Origin: a virus
Length of the DNA stretch: 39,501 bases
Strand: one strand, 5' to 3'
Virus record (IMG/VR): IMGVR_UViG_3300027662_000002
Location: 1-39,501 of that record
Under the pieces are notes generated by a model. It saw only the letters and a program-made list of their open reading frames with translations, was not told the origin of the DNA and did not search any database. The position numbers and the translations under genes were made by a program. Shown here one piece after another: positions 38,401 to 39,501 of this stretch. Position 1 is the stretch's first letter. Each line of letters starts with the position of its first letter.

Positions 38401-39396
38401 TTACGAGAACGGGGCGGAATCGCTGTTCTGGAGTCCGCCGAGGTGCGCGCTGTACATCGGGGCATGTGCGACAAGTGCCTCGAAGCATAGCAGACTATAC
38501 CTCCAGGTGACATCGATCGCGGGCCACGCCAAACTGACGTAATCCTGACATGTCGAGACTTCCCACGCATTCGCGACATTCGTCCACGACTGGGGGAGCT
38601 GGTAGGACAGGAGGGTCGCGTTCCCCTGCGGGTAGAAGGGATGCACGACCATCTTCAGGATCGACCGGGTCAGCGGGTTCTGGAACTGGGAGACGGCCGC
38701 GCCGACGGTGACGTCGCCGACCTCGCCCTGCTTGATGAACAGCTCGTAGGCGGTGCCGGTGCCCTGGGAGATGACGTCCTGGGACAGGTTCGCCAGGTCC
38801 GACCCGCTGGAGATGATCTCCGCCGGGTCGGCCTTGAACGCCCCCGGCGAGATGCCGGGGCTGTCGAACAGGGCCTTCAGCGCGGTGTAGATGGTGTTGT
38901 AGTTGAAGTGCAGGCCGACGCCGCCGTTGTAGTACCCGCCCTGCCAGCCGCTGGGATACACGCCAGCCTGCTGGGAAAGGCCGGACAGGACCGGGATGAC
39001 GCCCTCGATGCGGGTGCCCTTGCCGGTGCCGCTGTCAGCGGTCGGCTGCGTGCTCGCCGCGGGAAGCGTCCCGCCCTGCAGGGTGTACTTCACCCCGCCG
39101 CAGGTGGCCAGCAGGTAGTAGGTGGAGGAGACCAGGCCCCAGATGCTGTACTGCATCGCGCCCGCGGACGGGGCGATCGTCACGTCCACGACCTGGCCCG
39201 CGCTGACAGTCACCGCGGTGCTCCCGGAGACGGCGGTGGTGCCGAAGTAGTTCGTGGCCGCGACCAGGACATGGTCGACGGTGGTGTTCAGCGCAGTCTC
39301 GTTGCTCTGCGCGTTCCGGACGGTGCAGGTCGGGGCAGCCGGCGTCGCCAGGTTCTGCGCAGAACCGGCGATGATGGCGTACTCCTCGGCGAGCAT
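38401..39396 (-). CDS. Major capsid protein, C-terminal exon
   Basis: The 331-residue frame begins M-L-A-E-E-Y-A-I-I-A-G-S-A, a segment that lies inside, not at the start of, HK97-type actinophage capsid proteins. A beta-rich insertion follows (residues about 30-110), then a helix/strand domain (Y-N-T-I-Y-T-A-L-K-A-L-F) and a C-terminal V-V-H-P-F-Y-P-Q-G-N segment. The N-terminal third is missing. The frame is preceded by the 3' half of a group I intron, so this is exon 2; exon 1 lies beyond the window. ATG 39396 should not be the real start. Confidence 0.75.
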   Translation of the reverse strand: MLAEEYAIIAGSAQNLATPAAPTCTVRNAQSNETALNTTVDHVLVAATNYFGTTAVSGSTAVTVSAGQVVDVTIAPSAGAMQYSIWGLVSSTYYLLATCGGVKYTLQGGTLPAASTQPTADSGTGKGTRIEGVIPVLSGLSQQAGVYPSGWQGGYYNGGVGLHFNYNTIYTALKALFDSPGISPGAFKADPAEIISSGSDLANLSQDVISQGTGTAYELFIKQGEVGDVTVGAAVSQFQNPLTRSILKMVVHPFYPQGNATLLSYQLPQSWTNVANAWEVSTCQDYVSLAWPAIDVTWRYSLLCFEALVAHAPMYSAHLGGLQNSDSAPFS

Positions 39397-39501
39397 CCGA
39401 TTTGTTACTCTCTGCCCCTTTTGGCAGAGGGACGGGTCATTTCTGCCCGTCTCTTACGCTTTCGTCGTAAGACCCGACTATATCTTCACCCGCGTGGGGT
39501 G
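39397..39501 (-). ncRNA. Group I self-splicing intron, 3' half
   Basis: Read on the minus strand it has, in order: P8 hairpin CACCC/GGGTG (39487-39501), then AAGATATAGTC (39476-39486), which is the conserved J8/7 plus P7' of group I introns. Then come P9-type hairpins: TCTTACG/CGTAAGA with a GAAA loop (39452-39472), GACGGG/CCCGTC (39431-39451) and CTCTGCC/GGCAGAG (39410-39429). It ends with a G next to the capsid frame (39397-39398). The A/T-richer composition differs from the surroundings. The 5' half and any homing endonuclease are outside the window. Confidence 0.8.

Noticed and set aside
1-39501. tRNA genes, CRISPR arrays, insertion sequences, integrase and attachment sites
   Set aside because: I looked for tRNA T-arms, spaced repeats, transposase or recombinase motifs and found none that hold up by eye. 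A tRNAscan-SE run would settle the tRNA question.

Overview
The window is a piece of a tailed, siphovirus-type bacteriophage or prophage genome of a high-G+C actinomycete. GTG and TTG starts are common, genes overlap by 4 bases in long chains, codon third positions are G/C-rich, and a DUF397 gene (a family of Streptomyces and relatives) is present, so a Streptomyces-like host is the best guess. No integrase, repressor, replication gene, terminase or portal lies inside the window, so lifestyle cannot be decided.

Region 1 (13-11021, + strand): about 35 small genes in one uninterrupted, mostly translationally coupled array with no visible internal terminator. Most are unknown; many are small Cys/His-rich (zinc-ribbon-like) proteins. 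Recognisable members are a STAS-domain protein, a DUF397 protein, a DUF6283 protein and a phage zinc-finger protein. The array holds a recent gene duplication (674-889 and 1389-1604) and one arm of a perfect 169-bp inverted repeat (8421-8589 and 11000-11168).

Region 2 (10960-12387): a minus-strand nucleotidyltransferase gene whose 3' part is replaced by the inverted copy of the DUF6283 gene, a small partner gene, and a 342-bp non-coding, hairpin-rich segment ending in a terminator for the minus-strand late genes.

Region 3 (12388-27883, mainly - strand): lysis genes (PGRP-type amidase endolysin, holin-like membrane protein) and tail genes (two C1q-like tail proteins, 1090-aa minor tail protein, 993-aa tape measure, gp10-like protein, tail assembly chaperone G/GT with an A AAA AAC slippery site, tail tube, tail-terminator-like protein, a connector gene with a frameshift). 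Opposite-strand genes (ribbon-helix-helix plus secreted protein at 13914-14470; a Cys-rich gene at 26648) sit inside it like morons.

Region 4 (28454-37011, mainly - strand): a glycosylation cassette placed between capsid and connector genes: a glycosyltransferase-FkbM methyltransferase fusion, GT17, a plant RGP/UDP-arabinopyranose-mutase-like protein (GT75), a DUF616-type glycosyltransferase, a methyltransferase, a GT-A glycosyltransferase, a sugar-nucleotide epimerase and a GT4 glycosyltransferase broken by a 10-bp palindrome-forming insertion. A YefM-type antitoxin with its own promoter and operator, but with its toxin cut to nine codons, is inserted here between 42-bp direct repeats.

Region 5 (37112-39501, - strand): three small structural proteins and the C-terminal exon of the major capsid protein. 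At the right edge is the 3' half of a group I self-splicing intron (P8, J8/7, P7' and P9-type hairpins) that interrupts the capsid gene. The rest of the intron and the first exon lie outside the window.
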